Of a DNA stretch of 64,000 nt, positions 1 to 11,880 are shown piece after piece. The position numbers were made by a program, and so were the translations under genes. The notes under the pieces are model-generated. The model was not told where the DNA came from and did no database searches. It was given only the letters and a program-made list of their open reading frames with translations. The stretch is from Chrysomallon squamiferum (taxonomy: Eukaryota > Mollusca > Gastropoda > Neomphalida > Peltospiridae), in assembly GCA_012295275.1 (NCBI GenBank), contig CM022675.1:6325832-6389831 (forward strand). Direction: 5' to 3'. The number at the start of each line of letters is the position of its first letter. The first letter of the stretch is position 1.

Positions 1-172
1 TCCGTACACGCTCTGTTTGTAAAACTCACTCCTGGGACCCAGACCAGTGCTGTTATACACTTGCACGTCAAACTCATACCAGCCACCGGGAACCAGTCCA
101 ATCACGGTTCCGTTATCACGTTGCCCAGGGTAACAAATGGACTGCTGTGTCGCGTTGCCATCTTCAAGGTCT
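1..172 (-). CDS. contactin-like FN3-3 C-terminal exon (partial)
   Basis: The minus strand reads a fibronectin-III C-terminal half: VIGLVPGGWYEFDVQVYN, then a STGLGPRSEFY-type end. This is the characteristic end of contactin FN3-3. An acceptor (TTACAG) precedes the exon at 173-175, and the first base at 172 completes a split codon. The exon runs off the left edge, so its donor and the following FN3-4 exon are not visible. Contactins are GPI-anchored Ig/FN3 adhesion proteins of neural and glial surfaces (family knowledge). The middle of this FN3 domain, expected between 180 and 670, was not found. The gene is therefore incomplete, or an exon was missed. Confidence 0.75.
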
Positions 173-408
173 CTGTAATTTATCGGAATAATGGTCTGAA
201 TAATTCAGCTATGAAAACCACAGTGTTTGTTTGGCTTAGATTCTCTAAAAAAAAAAGTCACTATTTCCATTCTGATTGTTATAGTGAAATGTTACAAAAT
301 TGTAAACATCTTGGGAAAGATGTTTGCCATAGTTCAGAAGATTCAGGTAAAATATTATCTCTATAAAATGCTCGATCTCAAACTGGACAGACATTTATAT
401 TATTAATA

Positions 409-458
<50 letters not shown>

Positions 459-670
459 TATAACACGACACTGACGAAGAAGGTCATATAATTCAATATT
501 CAAAACGTTCTACAGTATCAAAAGCACGAATTGATCAGAAATAAAGAAATAATCAATTTTTTTTTTTTTAAATCAATTAATGCAAGAAGAAAATCAGAAC
601 AAATAAACAATGGAAGAGTTTCAAGAACAATAACTCTAACCTAATTGCTAAGAATCTTTCCTTTCATTAC

Positions 671-762
671 CTCCCTTGTGTCGCTCACCATTTTCCAGGT
701 GACAACATTGGCAGTCGCGTTGAAAGGATAAGAATAAACATTGGTTAGTGTCCCCAGCGGCA
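671..762 (-). CDS. contactin-like FN3-3 N-terminal exon
   Basis: The minus-strand frame gives VPLGTLTNVYSYPFN, then TANVVTWKMVSDTRE, matching the start of contactin FN3-3 (the T-R-E-x-M-K-G motif). An acceptor TTTCAG lies at 763-765 and a donor GTAATG follows TRE at 670-665. Without splicing, the frame continues MKGKIL and then stops; that continuation also looks contactin-like, so the true exon end is uncertain. The exon needs two bases to finish its first codon, while the preceding exon (896-1044) ends with two bases. The phases therefore do not match. Confidence 0.7.
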
Positions 763-895
763 CTGAAATACAAACCGAAGGTAAAATAAATAAATAAATA
801 AATAAATAAATAGAAGAAGAAGAAGAAGAAGAAGAAGAATTCAAGAAAAAATAAAATAAAGTAAAACAAAGTAAAATTAATAAAATAATACTCAC

Positions 896-1044
896 ATCCT
901 TCTGCACATATACACTATGGCGATTGAGGAGTTAGCACCGACTCCAAGGTTATTGGTGGCTTGCACTATGACGTCATACTGCAGATAATAACTTTCTGTA
1001 TCCAGGGTAATAACAAGTCTGGCCTTTGTTCCATTCACTCTTTC
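896..1044 (-). CDS. contactin-like FN3-2 C-terminal exon
   Basis: Minus-strand translation contains YYLQYDVIVQATNNLG followed by VGANSSIAIVY. This is the E/F/G strand region of contactin FN3-2 (compare the family pattern YYxYEVKVQAxNxxGxGPESxxAxVYS). The acceptor (TTCACAG) is at 1045-1047 and the donor (GTGAGTAT) starts at 895. The exon starts in phase 0, which fits the upstream exon 1273-1357, and ends in phase 2. The Y-S-A-E-x-M-P linker typical of contactins appears as YMCRRM. Confidence 0.78.
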
Positions 1045-1272
1045 CTGTGAATATATTTATGTAGTTAATTACTTGAGTCTATGTGTGTACGCACGTGTTT
1101 AAATGGATGTATGTATGCATGTAGCATGTGTTTTTATATGCGTGTATATTTATAGTATCTCTGTCTGTATATATGTAACAGCATGTAGTTACGTATGTGT
1201 GTTTGTGTGTATTCTGCTACTGTTGGTAATAATTTATATTAAATCATTTTCGAAAAGAATTTCAGATTTTAC

Positions 1273-1357
1273 TTTTTGAAAAGGTTTGTCAGGACGAGTA
1301 GGTTCGTGCCTCCTCCAGTAAACAAAGTATCCTATTCCAGGACCGCTTTCGTCAGAT
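1273..1357 (-). CDS. contactin-like FN3-2 N-terminal exon
   Basis: The minus strand encodes SDESGPGIGYFVYWRR, then PFQK. This corresponds to the contactin FN3-2 motif N-G-P-G-x-G-Y ahead of the C strand. An acceptor (CAACAG) at 1358-1360 and a donor (GTAAAA) starting at 1272 bound the 85-bp exon. It joins in frame to the exon at 896-1044. The exon carrying the beginning of this FN3 domain should lie between 1360 and about 2390, but I could not recognise it. Confidence 0.72.
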
Positions 1358-1436
1358 CTGTTGAGAAAAGAAGATGTAAATATTTTACTTGATTAGAGCA
1401 GTCAAATATTGCCAAGACACGAATATCTAGCAATAA

Positions 1437-1760
1437 CTATTGAAACTCATTAATTTTGTTGAAAGCTGTTGCTGCTATTTTTGCTCTTACTGCTACTGCT
1501 AGCAATAGTGCTACTGCTACTAATATTATTGCCAGTGGTACTAGTACTATTACTAAAACTACTGCCAATACTATTACTACCATTGTTGGTACTACTACTT
1601 CTGCTGCTGCTACTACTACTATGTTGCTACTAGTATTACCATTACTAGTACTACCTCTCCTCCTGTCTTCCAAATATAACTTTAATCCTCAGTTACTACA
1701 AAAATCTCCTACACTACCTCCTCCGCCTCCTACATTAGAAGGAGCTAGTAATGGTGGTAA
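1437..1760. repeat. cryptic ACT/GCT trinucleotide-rich stretch in contactin intron
   Basis: A run dominated by CTACTG, TACTACTAT and GCTGCT triplets. Both strands are therefore open for 80-100 codons with low-complexity translations (T/A/S on plus, V/A/I on minus). No domain is visible. It lies between two FN3 exons and is best read as intronic simple sequence. Confidence 0.7.
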
Positions 1761-2387
1761 TGAGGGTATCTGATACACCTCTGCAAACGAACGAAAATTT
1801 TAACCAACAAATTAAAACATGTAACTGGGTGAGCGAAGTTATTAAAGATGATTATAAACTTTATCTTCTCTTTTACCCTGTTGATTCCTACATTTTTAAG
1901 CCATTATTTTACTTACTAATTCTTTCTCTAACATATTCTTCTACAGATTCCTTTCTCCACTAATTCTATGACGTACTTATTCCTGAGAAGTTTCCTTTAG
2001 TTACTCAATTAATTTCGCACGTCTTTAAAATTAGTTCTCCTTTCTCAGTTCCGTTCAGATATATTCGATTAAAAAGTATTCTGTTTAATCAGTATGTGGG
2101 TATGCAAAGCTGTTTCGTTGAAATTTCTTTAAAATTTACTTCTTTGACAGATATATTTTATTACAAAATTTAATCTACATTTTCAGTTACTTGCTAGGCA
2201 GGTATAGACTCTTGGAATTTCACCTATCCACTGATCCATAGAGAGCCAGATATATCCTTTCGAAATCTAATCTACCCTCTAATGCCTAAGTAGACAGATA
2301 TATTATTTTAAAATTTAATGTACCTACTCATCTAGACAGATAAATGTTTTTTAAATTGAGTCTACTGACTCGATGCCATGCTAGGCA

Positions 2388-2510
2388 GGTCTATTCCGTG
2401 GAGGTTGATGGCTCTAAGGCGGAACTGATAACTCGTCCAGGCCTTTAGATTCTTCAGAACAGTGATCCTGAATCTTCTGCCATCTACAATGGAGTCCCTG
2501 TCTGAAACGT
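2388..2510 (-). CDS. contactin-like FN3-1 C-terminal exon
   Basis: Minus-strand translation VSDRDSIVDGRRFRITV is followed by LKNLKAWTSYQFRLRA and INLHGIDLPS. The L-x-P/A-W-T-x-Y-x-F-R-V-x-A-x-N pattern is the F-strand signature of contactin FN3 domains, here most like FN3-1. The acceptor (TTTTCAG) is at 2511-2513. The low-coordinate end is approximate: a weak donor (GTCAGT) lies just after ATGGCATCGA. Ig domains and the start of the gene would be upstream (higher coordinates) but were not recognised. Confidence 0.65.
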
Positions 2511-3007
2511 CTGAAAATAAGTACAGTGAGAAATGATAATTTACCTCTAATTTTAGTTTTCTTGTTAAATTAATTAATTTAATTAAATAATTAATTAATT
2601 AATATTATTAACAAGAAGAAGAAGAAGAAGAATGAAGACCTTCACAGAAAGATTGACGTGTTTTTCCCCCTCATTTGCTCATATAAGATTTTTAATTATA
2701 TTTTAGTTAAATTTTATATAAAATTTTATTGATAGAGTGATGTGTTACTAAATGACTCTAAACAATCTACTCGTGACTGTACAATTCACTGATCATTATA
2801 TTATGCATTCATGACTAATTGTATTCAGTTGAATCATGACTAATGATATGCATGTACTTTTGAGTAATTACATACAATATACTTATGAGTAATTTCAGTT
2901 TACCAATAAACATACATACATTCATTCATTCATACATATACATGTATATCAGTGTGTGCAGATATACAGACTAAATATATACACACGTGCTAATAGACTT
3001 TCAACAG

Positions 3008-3008
<1 letters not shown>

Positions 3009-3041
<33 letters not shown>

Positions 3042-3049
3042 TAACAATA

Positions 3050-3084
<35 letters not shown>
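3009..3084. repeat. self-complementary (AAT)n-(ATT)n microsatellite
   Basis: An AAT run of about 36 bases passes through a short AAC-containing bridge straight into an ATT run of similar length. The whole tract is an inverted repeat able to form a long AT hairpin. Similar AAT tracts occur at 413-458, 3690-3745, 4460-4503 and 8366-8420. Confidence 0.85.
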
Positions 3085-3088
<4 letters not shown>

Positions 3089-3571
3089 ATACTGAAAACA
3101 GAAAAAGAAGAACAGTAAATTGTATTTAGGAGATCGCAAAAATGTGGAAAGAAACATTTCACAGCGACATCAATTTAGACAGATGCTTATTTTTGCAGTC
3201 TTGCCAAAATTTAAAACATAGAAGTATTACTTTTTAATTTGGTAAGCCAAAGAAAGTAAAATTACTATTACTACTTCTTCTGCTAGTGCTAGTACAATTA
3301 TTACCACTACTGCTGTTGCTATTTCTATTACTGCGACTATTTCTATAACTACTACTTCTGCTACTTCTACTATTTGTGCCACTTTTGTTACTACTACCAG
3401 ATAACAATAATAATAATAATTAAAAATACAAAATATAGAAATTCGTTAGTTTCCGTATGTGCTCGTGACAATTCGGAAATGCACACCTGTATACAAAGCT
3501 GATCCTGAGGAATGGGGGCTTCCCGATTACTCACCGACTTGTCTTACTCAGTAACACGCACATTTCACGTG

Positions 3572-3698
3572 ATCATGGGATTAGATTGTTCTAAGCCACC
3601 TGTTTATTCCGGGTACAGTGTATTATTTTCATCATCTTGGTGATATATCCAGTAGCATAGATCTTAACAACAACAACACCAACAACAACAATAATAAC

Positions 3699-3748
<50 letters not shown>

Positions 3749-4140
3749 TAATAATAATATTAATGTAAGGCTAGTAGCCCTGACATAATGTAGTAAATAG
3801 TAAATAGCTAACCTTCAACTATTGCCATAAATAAAGGTTTTATTTACGGTTGAAAATGATACGTTCAACTCCGCCTGTATTATTTACTCTTTTTGAGTTG
3901 TTGTACGCAAACTAGTTTTGAGAAACGTTATATTCAGAACATAGATTTGTAAAAGTATTTAGAAAATTTCAACAACGCAACGACCTGTATTAAAAAATTA
4001 AATTAAATTTTAAAAAAACGTTTGTCTGAGAAAGAACCGCTGTTACAACTGCGTACTCAAGAACATCAGATATCTGTATGTTAGTCACATGAATGTTACT
4101 CGTCTTGTATATCAATTACAAATTTAATAAATTCAGAAAC
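3572..4140 (+). repeat. dispersed repeat R1, copy 1
   Basis: The left part (ATGGGATTAGATTGTTCTAAG ... ATCTTGGTGATATAT), an (AAT)n core, and the right part (CCCTGACATAATGTAGTAAAT ... CAAACTAGTTTTGA ... AACGACCTGTATTAAAAAAT) recur in the same order at 9760-10380 and 35262-35820. A right part alone lies at 8440-8560. The constant flanks around a variable trinucleotide core suggest a non-autonomous mobile element with an internal microsatellite. Its class is unknown. Confidence 0.55.
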
Positions 4141-4462
4141 AGCATTAAAATTGAATTAAATTAATATTCCGGTAGTTGTATGGGCATCTTTTATTTGTAA
4201 ATGTGTGCGATTGTATAACTCTGACGTAAAGCACTTATTTATTTATTCTTTCTATCTATGTGTATATTTGTTAGGTACAGCTATAGGTAGACGTGCTTAT
4301 ATTTATTTTGTTTGATCTTTGTACCCGGCAGCATCTTTGACTACATGACGCATTATCCGGATATGTAGATATGTGCAACGCAGTCCACAATGGATTGTAA
4401 AATAATGTGATTACATATTAAATTCATATTTTTTCAGTTAAAATAATAAAAATAAAAATAAA

Positions 4463-4504
<42 letters not shown>

Positions 4505-6027
4505 CATAGACTTTGGAGACTTTTCAGTTTCATTCTAAAAAGAAATAAATAAATTTAAAATATATATATGTATTAGGTTTACTTTGGAACTTCGCATTTC
4601 TAATTTTGTTTTGTTTCCTGAATTTCCAGGTGACACGTTACTGTTATTTAAATCGTCGTGAGTAATGAAATCAAGAAAAGAATGAAGCAGTCAGACACAC
4701 AAAATAATTATGTTCATGCAAGCATAAAAAGATTTACGAAATCAATGTTCACGAACCCTCGATTTGAACAAATGTTTTAAATAAATAGATGTCTTTTTTT
4801 CCCTCTTACAAAATATTAAACGATTAATGTAAATGACGCAAAAATCAATAAATAAACCTTAGCACTGAGGGCGTAGAAATCTGTGTGTTCGAAAAAATGT
4901 TATTTTGTACGTTGACAAGTTTAGAAAAAGGTTTTAGTTGACAAGTTTCGTATTTAAGTCCATTTATACAGCACGTTAACAAAATTTATACGTTACTGTT
5001 TTGCTTTATTTTGTTTCTAATGACAAAAATTGAATTGCCTTTGCGGTTGGCTAGCCCTGACTCAAACATCGGAGTTTTCTCTTTAGATGTTTTCACTTAA
5101 AGGTATACGTGGATTTAACCAGTTTTATGTAAATAAATAAATAAATAAATGATGCTTGTTTTTTTATTATCTTTTTTATTTTTATTTAATTTTATGTCTT
5201 GAACTGTCAATGTAGTTCGTTGAAGTCAAGGTCATTGTTACATCAAAGTGAGATTATTCTCAGGTAATCTAGACATGTTCCGCTTTGAAATTCTTAAACT
5301 GGGATTTATTCACGTAGACACGAGTAAGGATAAGACATACTTTATTTTTTATTTTTTATTTTATTTTATTTTTTTTTTCAAGTGATTTTTTGTTTTGGGG
5401 AAAAATTAAATTAAAATAACATTTAGCTAGTTTTTAAAATAAATAAATGAATTCATGGAATTTATTTATTTATTTATTTACTTACTGATTCATTATCTTT
5501 CATCTTTCACGAGACATCACTTAGTTAAAGATATGTCTAGATGCATTTGTATTTACTTTGACTGATATAGGTAACTAACTACATAACGCATTATGTACAT
5601 TGTAAATGAATTTTAATACCATATTAAATTCAAAATTATTAAATAATATCTTTCGGTCAAAAATATAAAGAAATAAAAACAAAAATTAAAAACAAAAATT
5701 TTAAAAAGGAAAAAAAAATATTTCGTCCTCTTCGGACGTCAATCTTTTTCGACTTTTACAATTTGGTTTCTTTACTCACTTTCCAGCTTAGAAACACCCG
5801 TTACTGATATTTAAATGTTTGTGTAATGAAACCACGAAGTCCATGACGCACTGAAATAATGGAACGTTCCAAATCAGTGTCGTTTCGTCTTACAAACTAT
5901 TATCCAGTGTATCTAAACACTGACACATTGTGTAGACAGCGTAAAACATTTGTTTAACTTGTTAGTTGACAATTTCGAATCTAATGCTATTTATACGACA
6001 GGTAAGACAAATGTATACTTGTATTTT

Positions 6028-6310
6028 AGTCTTCATCTCTCTGTTCAGTACGTGCACCTATATGCATTTTTGTCTTCATCTCTCTGTTCAGTACGTGCAC
6101 CTATATGCATTTTTGTCTTCATCTCTCTGTTCAGTACGTGCACCTATATGCATTTTTGTTTTTATCTCTCTGTTCAGTACGTGCACCTATATGCATTTTT
6201 GTTTTTATCTCTCTGTTCAGTACGTGCACCTATATGCATTTTTGTTTTTATCTCTCTGTTCATTACGTGCACCTATATGCATTTTTGTTTTCATCTCTCT
6301 GTTCAGTACT
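6028..6310 (+). repeat. 43-bp minisatellite, about 6.5 units
   Basis: Tandem units read TCTTCATCTCTCTGTTCAG + TACGTGCACCTATATGC + ATTTTTG. Successive CAGTACGTG starts fall at 6046 and 6089, giving a period of 43. The half-unit TTCATCTCTCTGTTCAGTACGT is shared with the large 43-bp satellite at 31.44-34.44 kb, but the other half differs. Because 43 is not a multiple of 3, all three plus frames stay open, giving overlapping low-complexity ORFs that are not genes. Confidence 0.9.
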
Positions 6311-6424
6311 GGAGCACGATCAGTTCAAGTTCTATTTATTTATTGATATATTTATTTGTTTGTTTGTTTGCTCGTTTATTTATTTATTTTCGGCATCTAA
6401 ACTGAAGCTGAACATTAATTATCC

Positions 6425-6444
6425 CCATTTATTATTATTATTAT

Positions 6445-6487
<43 letters not shown>

Positions 6488-6914
6488 TTTATTAATATTT
6501 GTATTATTCGTTCCCTTTTATCTAATTACTAATTGCTCGTTGGTTAGATCTGAACGTAAGTTAGATATATGCATTTACAGACAGCACATTATTTCAAACT
6601 AATCTTATGCAAATACTGTTTGTTTCATTTTCATTTTGTTATTTTTATTGTTTTTATTATTAATATCATTTTTATTTTCTTTATTTTTACAAAATTCAAT
6701 CAGTTTAAATCAAAGATAATTCCTAGTTCAAAGTATTGTATAAAGAAATAGATATAATAATAATATCGTGATATAGGAAAGAAACGGAATGGCAAATTTT
6801 TTAATAATTTATTTTGGGCATCTCGTTTCTTCTTTATAGAGGTAAAACTACTGATGGCTTTTTTTTTTTGGAAAAAAATTTAAATAAATAAAGAACAGTA
6901 GTAACAGTAGTAAC

Positions 6915-6972
<58 letters not shown>

Positions 6973-6975
6973 ATG
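6425..6975. repeat. (TAG)n/(AGT)n microsatellites
   Basis: Long TAG/AGT trinucleotide runs occur at about 6446-6487 and 6897-6972. Between them (about 6700-6780) lies sequence similar to the D module at 18.53-18.64 kb, with the shared motif GTTTAAATCAAAGA. Nothing coding is visible. Confidence 0.75.
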
Positions 6976-7320
6976 TCATAGCGCATAAGATGTGTTAACT
7001 TTCAAGTGCTAACGACTTTGTTAAAATATGGCTCGCTTCTTGTCTAGGGTTTGCGCCTTTGGTGGACCCGCTGACTGTGCAATTAACAAACTGTGACGGT
7101 TTATTATAACAGATAAAAATGTTTGCATATACTACAGATATAAACTTTATCTAATATCATGTATCCACTATGAACACCAAAACAAAACACAATATTTATA
7201 TTACAAAGACAATTATTTATTTTACACATCTATACTTATTATTTAGTGGTTGAGGACGTGGCAGTTGGCACTATATGAAATATTTAAATTTTAATTATTT
7301 TAATTTTCAGTAACAAGTTA

Positions 7321-7685
7321 TGTTAGAAATATATATAACTCAAACTCTCTAAGGAGCATATACAGGTTACATCAAATTGATCAACAAATCCAACAGGGCA
7401 TACAGAAACAGAATAACCATTTGTCCCTGCTTCCACCTTAAACAAAGATAACGCAAAATATTGATACCGACATAATTGCCTAATAATGGCCGCCAACTTC
7501 TCATCCCACCCGTGTCTTCTCTTTGTTCTTTGTGGTCTCTGTTTTTCCTTGGGCTCTTTTGTCTTTTGCTTAAATAAACACGCCGCGGACTTCAGCAGAG
7601 CTTAGCTGAGAAACATTTCTTTTGTCTCTCACCAATGATCGTTAATTATTAGTGATTTCAGTAATTGGATTACTGTTAACTAACA
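7321..7685 (+). mobile_element. possible solo LTR
   Basis: A ~365-bp segment begins TGTTAG and ends CTAACA (perfect terminal hexamer inverted repeats, TG..CA). It contains an AATAAA (in TTAAATAAACACGCCGCGG) followed by a GC-richer R/U5-like tract, which is the usual LTR layout. No convincing target-site duplication is visible (flanks AGTTA versus GCAGA), and no internal coding or second LTR was seen, so this is tentative. Confidence 0.3.
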
Positions 7686-8017
7686 GCAGATATTTAATTA
7701 ATACATACTGTTAGGAATATTTGTAGAAATGAATGGTTAACTTACTTTAGTGATGCATACGGGTTAATTACGAGATATTAAACTGTATTAAAGTAAGCTA
7801 TTTAGGTAAATATTAAATATGTTACCAACATTTTCAAAAACTGTACCTTAAAAGTACAACAATTTAAAATATAATAAATAAAAATAGCTACCAGCGGATT
7901 CTACAAGTAGGTATAACCAAAATTGCAATCCGTGGCGTAGTAAATAAGTTAGAACCTGTTTGCTATGTTAAGGAAACACATAGTAAATAGATAAAAATTT
8001 AACGTGCTAATCAGAGC

Positions 8018-8150
8018 AAGCTGTTGTGAAGCACGTCTGCGACGGGCACGCTTTCTGACAGGTCAGCGGGCGTGTCCGTCGCAGAATCAAGAAACACAGA
8101 AAACAGTACATCTAAATACTGCTCAGAAACTTTCCACAGCTTGAACGAGG
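8018..8150 (-). pseudogene. unassigned coding-looking patch (possible terminal exon)
   Basis: The minus strand reads ASFKLWKVSEQYLDVL, then FSVFLDSATDTPADLSE, then SVPVADVLHNSLL and a stop. Residue composition is normal and GC content is higher than the surroundings. It is preceded by a possible acceptor (GATAG). I do not recognise the family; a TE-derived or host terminal exon are both possible. It lies within the span of the contactin-like locus, but its residues do not resemble FN3 or Ig sequence. Confidence 0.35.
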
Positions 8151-8366
8151 CCCTATCTACGTAAGGTAAAAAAAACGATAAAAAAAACAAAACGTTTTAT
8201 CGTCATTAATAACAACAATATTATTAAAAAATATATATTCCTGTTGATTCAGCAAAAGTAAACGTCCGTTAGTTTCCGTACGTGGTCGTCAAAATTCCAA
8301 AACGTTTTCGTGTATTATAATAATGATAATAATAAAAACAACAACAACAACGACAACAACAACAAC

Positions 8367-8421
<55 letters not shown>

Positions 8422-8699
8422 CAGTGTATGACACCTAGCCCTGACATAGCGTAGTAAATATAAAATAGGCAACTTTCAGTTGCTGTAACAAATAATGATT
8501 TCACTCATTGTTAAAACAGATACGTTCAACTCCGACACTGACTTTTATTCATTATACTATGCGTGTGTTTCTTCGCGAATGCTTATTAAGGAAAGATCGA
8601 TAAGAACGAAAAGTGAATTTGCGTGGCTTAGATCCACTACCGTGATTTTATTCCATGATTATGATTGTGGTGATGCTGATATTATAACGTTTTAACTTA

Positions 8700-8747
8700 T
8701 TAACGGTTTGAGTAATACATACATACATACATACATACATACATACA

Positions 8748-8781
<34 letters not shown>

Positions 8782-8844
8782 CATACATACATACATATAT
8801 ACATACATACATACATATATACATACATACATACATATACATAC

Positions 8845-8876
<32 letters not shown>

Positions 8877-8878
8877 TT
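8700..8878. repeat. (CATA)n microsatellite
   Basis: An almost pure ACAT/CATA tetranucleotide tract with interspersed TATATA runs. The open frames of Y-I-H-T on plus and M-Y-V-C on minus are artefacts. Confidence 0.95.
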
Positions 8879-8935
8879 ACTGCTAAACAAACAATAATAC
8901 TACTAACATTTGAATATGTAAACTATTATTCAGTT

Positions 8936-9226
<291 letters not shown>

Positions 9227-9981
9227 AGGGTGTAAGTGATTAAATAAATAAATAAAATAAGAAGACAAATATAATATGACTCTCAAATAATTCGGCTTCA
9301 TGCATTTTCCCGCACAAATGGGTTCTTTTATCGTCTGCTTAATAAACAATGCCGTCGTGGTAGCTGTTCTGCAGAGCGTTACAATTTGCGTCTTTGTTAG
9401 CAGCACTTTATCTCTCATATCAAGATCTTATTTCTTTGGTTTTTCCTGCGCGGAGACGTATAAAGTGTACGATGTCGTAGCTGGGGTGGGAAAGGTCAGC
9501 GTCGTATTTGTAACCTATACCTCATGCAAGGAGATATATTACTCTTGTTTTATTCAATAACAAGTGTGCAGGTGGACTGCACCCAATGAATCAATCTATT
9601 CGCGAAATGCTTGTGAAAATCATAACGTTGTAAAGAACATGTATCAAATTTTATCTGTAAGGGATGCTAGCATATGGTAACTTAATGTACAGGTTCAAAA
9701 GTACATGTAAAAGAATTTTTAAAAAAATTAAAAAAAGAATACGAATAAAATTAAAATCATGGGTTAGATCATTCTAAGTAGATTGTATTATTTTCATTAT
9801 CTTTGTGATATATGCACAAATCCACGGATATACCATATAGGATATAGGATATCTGTTAGTAATAATAATAATAATTACAAAAATGACAATAATAACAATA
9901 ATAATAATGACAATAATAATAATAGTAATAGTAATAATATAATAACAATAAAAAACATAAGAATAACAATGATATATTGTT

Positions 9982-10015
<34 letters not shown>

Positions 10016-10419
10016 TTGTAAGCCTAATAGCCCTGACATAGCCGTATTAAATATAAAACAGGTGACTTTCACTTTTGTTATAATGATACCTTCAGTTCTT
10101 CCACGGACGTCTATTCTTTAAACTTTTCATGTGTTTGCGCACAAACTAGTTTTTGAAATATTTTATATTAAGAGCATAGACTTGGAAAAGTGTTGGCATT
10201 CTCACCAAGACGACCTGAGTAATACAGTATATTAAAAAATAAGATCTGCACTTAAAAGTAGAAACTGAAGAAAACGAGATCTGCATGTTAGTCATGTGAA
10301 TGTTATTTGTATTGTACCTAGAATATAAAACTTGTATATCAATTAAAACTTAATAAACCAAGAAGCACACATTAGTACAAAACAAAAATTTAAAAAATAG
10401 TGAGAAAGAAATAAGCAGT

Positions 10420-11880
10420 ATATATACCCCACGAGAAAATTCATACTATTCATCATCTGATGCTTTTGACCAGCTTGAAAATGAATATCTGTAATTTGAT
10501 AATATGTATAACACGATATATCTTACTGGTTACTTCACTAGTAAAACAGCTGACACTAATGATTCTATTGTTACTGAGCAAAGACAAAGTATATATTGAT
10601 GTTACATATATTAATATATCGAGTATCAAAGCATAAAAAGAAAATTAGCTATGGTCGTATACTCCTTGACTTCTGTAGATATAGTAACATGTTTATTATG
10701 AATGGTAGAGTATGTGAAGATAAATATGTATCGGAGTATATTTGCAAAGATGCTAGTGGCGTTGATTACTCCATTCCAAATGTTAAATGTGTGTCCCTAA
10801 TAGAAAGCGTTTCTATTCTGCCATTTTCTTCTTCTTTATCTTCTTCTACTTCTGTGTATCAAACTACGTAGACAAATACATCCTGAGAATACTGTAGTTT
10901 TTAGTTCATCAAGGAAGTCCCAAAGAAATGGTATAATAATAAATAAACACGAATTCTGCGATAAATGAATTGAAATTAGAAAACTATCGTGTTGTTCTGT
11001 CTCAAAAGAGTGCTAACATCTTATTGAAGTTTAGAACCTCTGATGTTAAACTTTCTATTGAATCTTGACGATGGTTTAACACTCTAAGAAAAAGCAGAAA
11101 ACGTCAGATTTGTAATCTTCATAAAATTGGAAACGAACGTCATTTTATATTTGAATGTAATGATCCTGTATTATTAAATGCGCGAAAAGTTATAACACAG
11201 AAATACGAGAGACATCCAGATATAATTTCATATAATAATTTAACAGTGAAAAAAAAAAATATATATATATAAAACAACTATATAACAAAGCAATGAAAAC
11301 TATGCATAGCCTAATAGCTAAAATTATCAGAATAATCTCTCCGTCGACTGTATGCTTGATTTATTTGTCAAATTAATACAACCAAATTGTATTGTATGGT
11401 TGTAAAATACGGGGTTTTACAAATGTACAAGTAGTAGAAAGACTCCATATGAAATTCTGTAAGTATTTACTAAGTGTTAATAAATGTTCCCCTGGTTTAA
11501 TGATCTATGGTGAACTAGGACGGTATCCCCTTTGTATTTCTATAAAAGTAAGAATAATAATCGTTTGGGGAACCTAATATGCAAAAGTCAAAACAAGATT
11601 TCCTCACAGCTATATTATTTAATGCATGTTATCGATTCTCCTTGGAACAATTTGTAATACATATCTTAGATGTTTCTGGTTTAAAATATAATGTTAAATA
11701 GTTATGTGAAACGGTATACAAAATATTACATGATCATTATGTACAAATATGGAAGAATGGAACAGAAAATCTCCAAAGGGTATGACAGAGAAATACGAGA
11801 GACATCCAGATATAATTTCATATAATAATTTAACAGTGAAAAAAAAAATATATATATATATGTAATACATTATTCTCTGT
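10420..11880 (+). mobile_element. rearranged non-LTR retrotransposon (LINE), copy A
   Basis: The remnant of the EEP endonuclease contains SYGRILLDFCRYSNMF, then IMNGRVCEDKYVSEYIC and KDASGVDYSIP, the C-terminal half of a LINE endonuclease. Next comes a piece resembling the extreme LINE C terminus (zinc-knuckle like: ICNLHKIGNERHFIFECN). After that a copy of the post-RT region appears (MYGCKIRGFTNVQ, then VVERLHMKFCKYLL). The RT core present in copy C is missing here. The motif ACAGAGAAATACGAGAGACA appears twice (about 11205 and 11785). Stops and frameshifts abound, so it is dead. Confidence 0.8.

Larger units (their letters stand above)
2520..5940. other. gene-poor intronic/intergenic sequence with old repeats
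   Basis: No convincing exon was found. The stretch holds AAT/ATT arrays (3009-3084, 3690-3745, 4460-4503), poly-T/TTTA runs near 5340-5480, and diverged copies of two dispersed repeats. One includes the ccctgacata...gtagtaaata motif at 3778. The other shares a block with the module seen at 18.9 kb (about 4866-5070, and again at about 5780-6010). Confidence 0.6.

Noticed and set aside
8719-8870. CRISPR-like or telomere-like tandem array
   Set aside because: It is a simple CATA microsatellite without spacers or telomeric hexamers; the sequence is eukaryotic.
9300-9560. Conserved plus-strand frame (HFPAQMGSF start) in units A (9300) and C (34823)
   Set aside because: Nearly every A/C nucleotide difference changes an amino acid, and the two frames end differently, which is the pattern of noncoding DNA.
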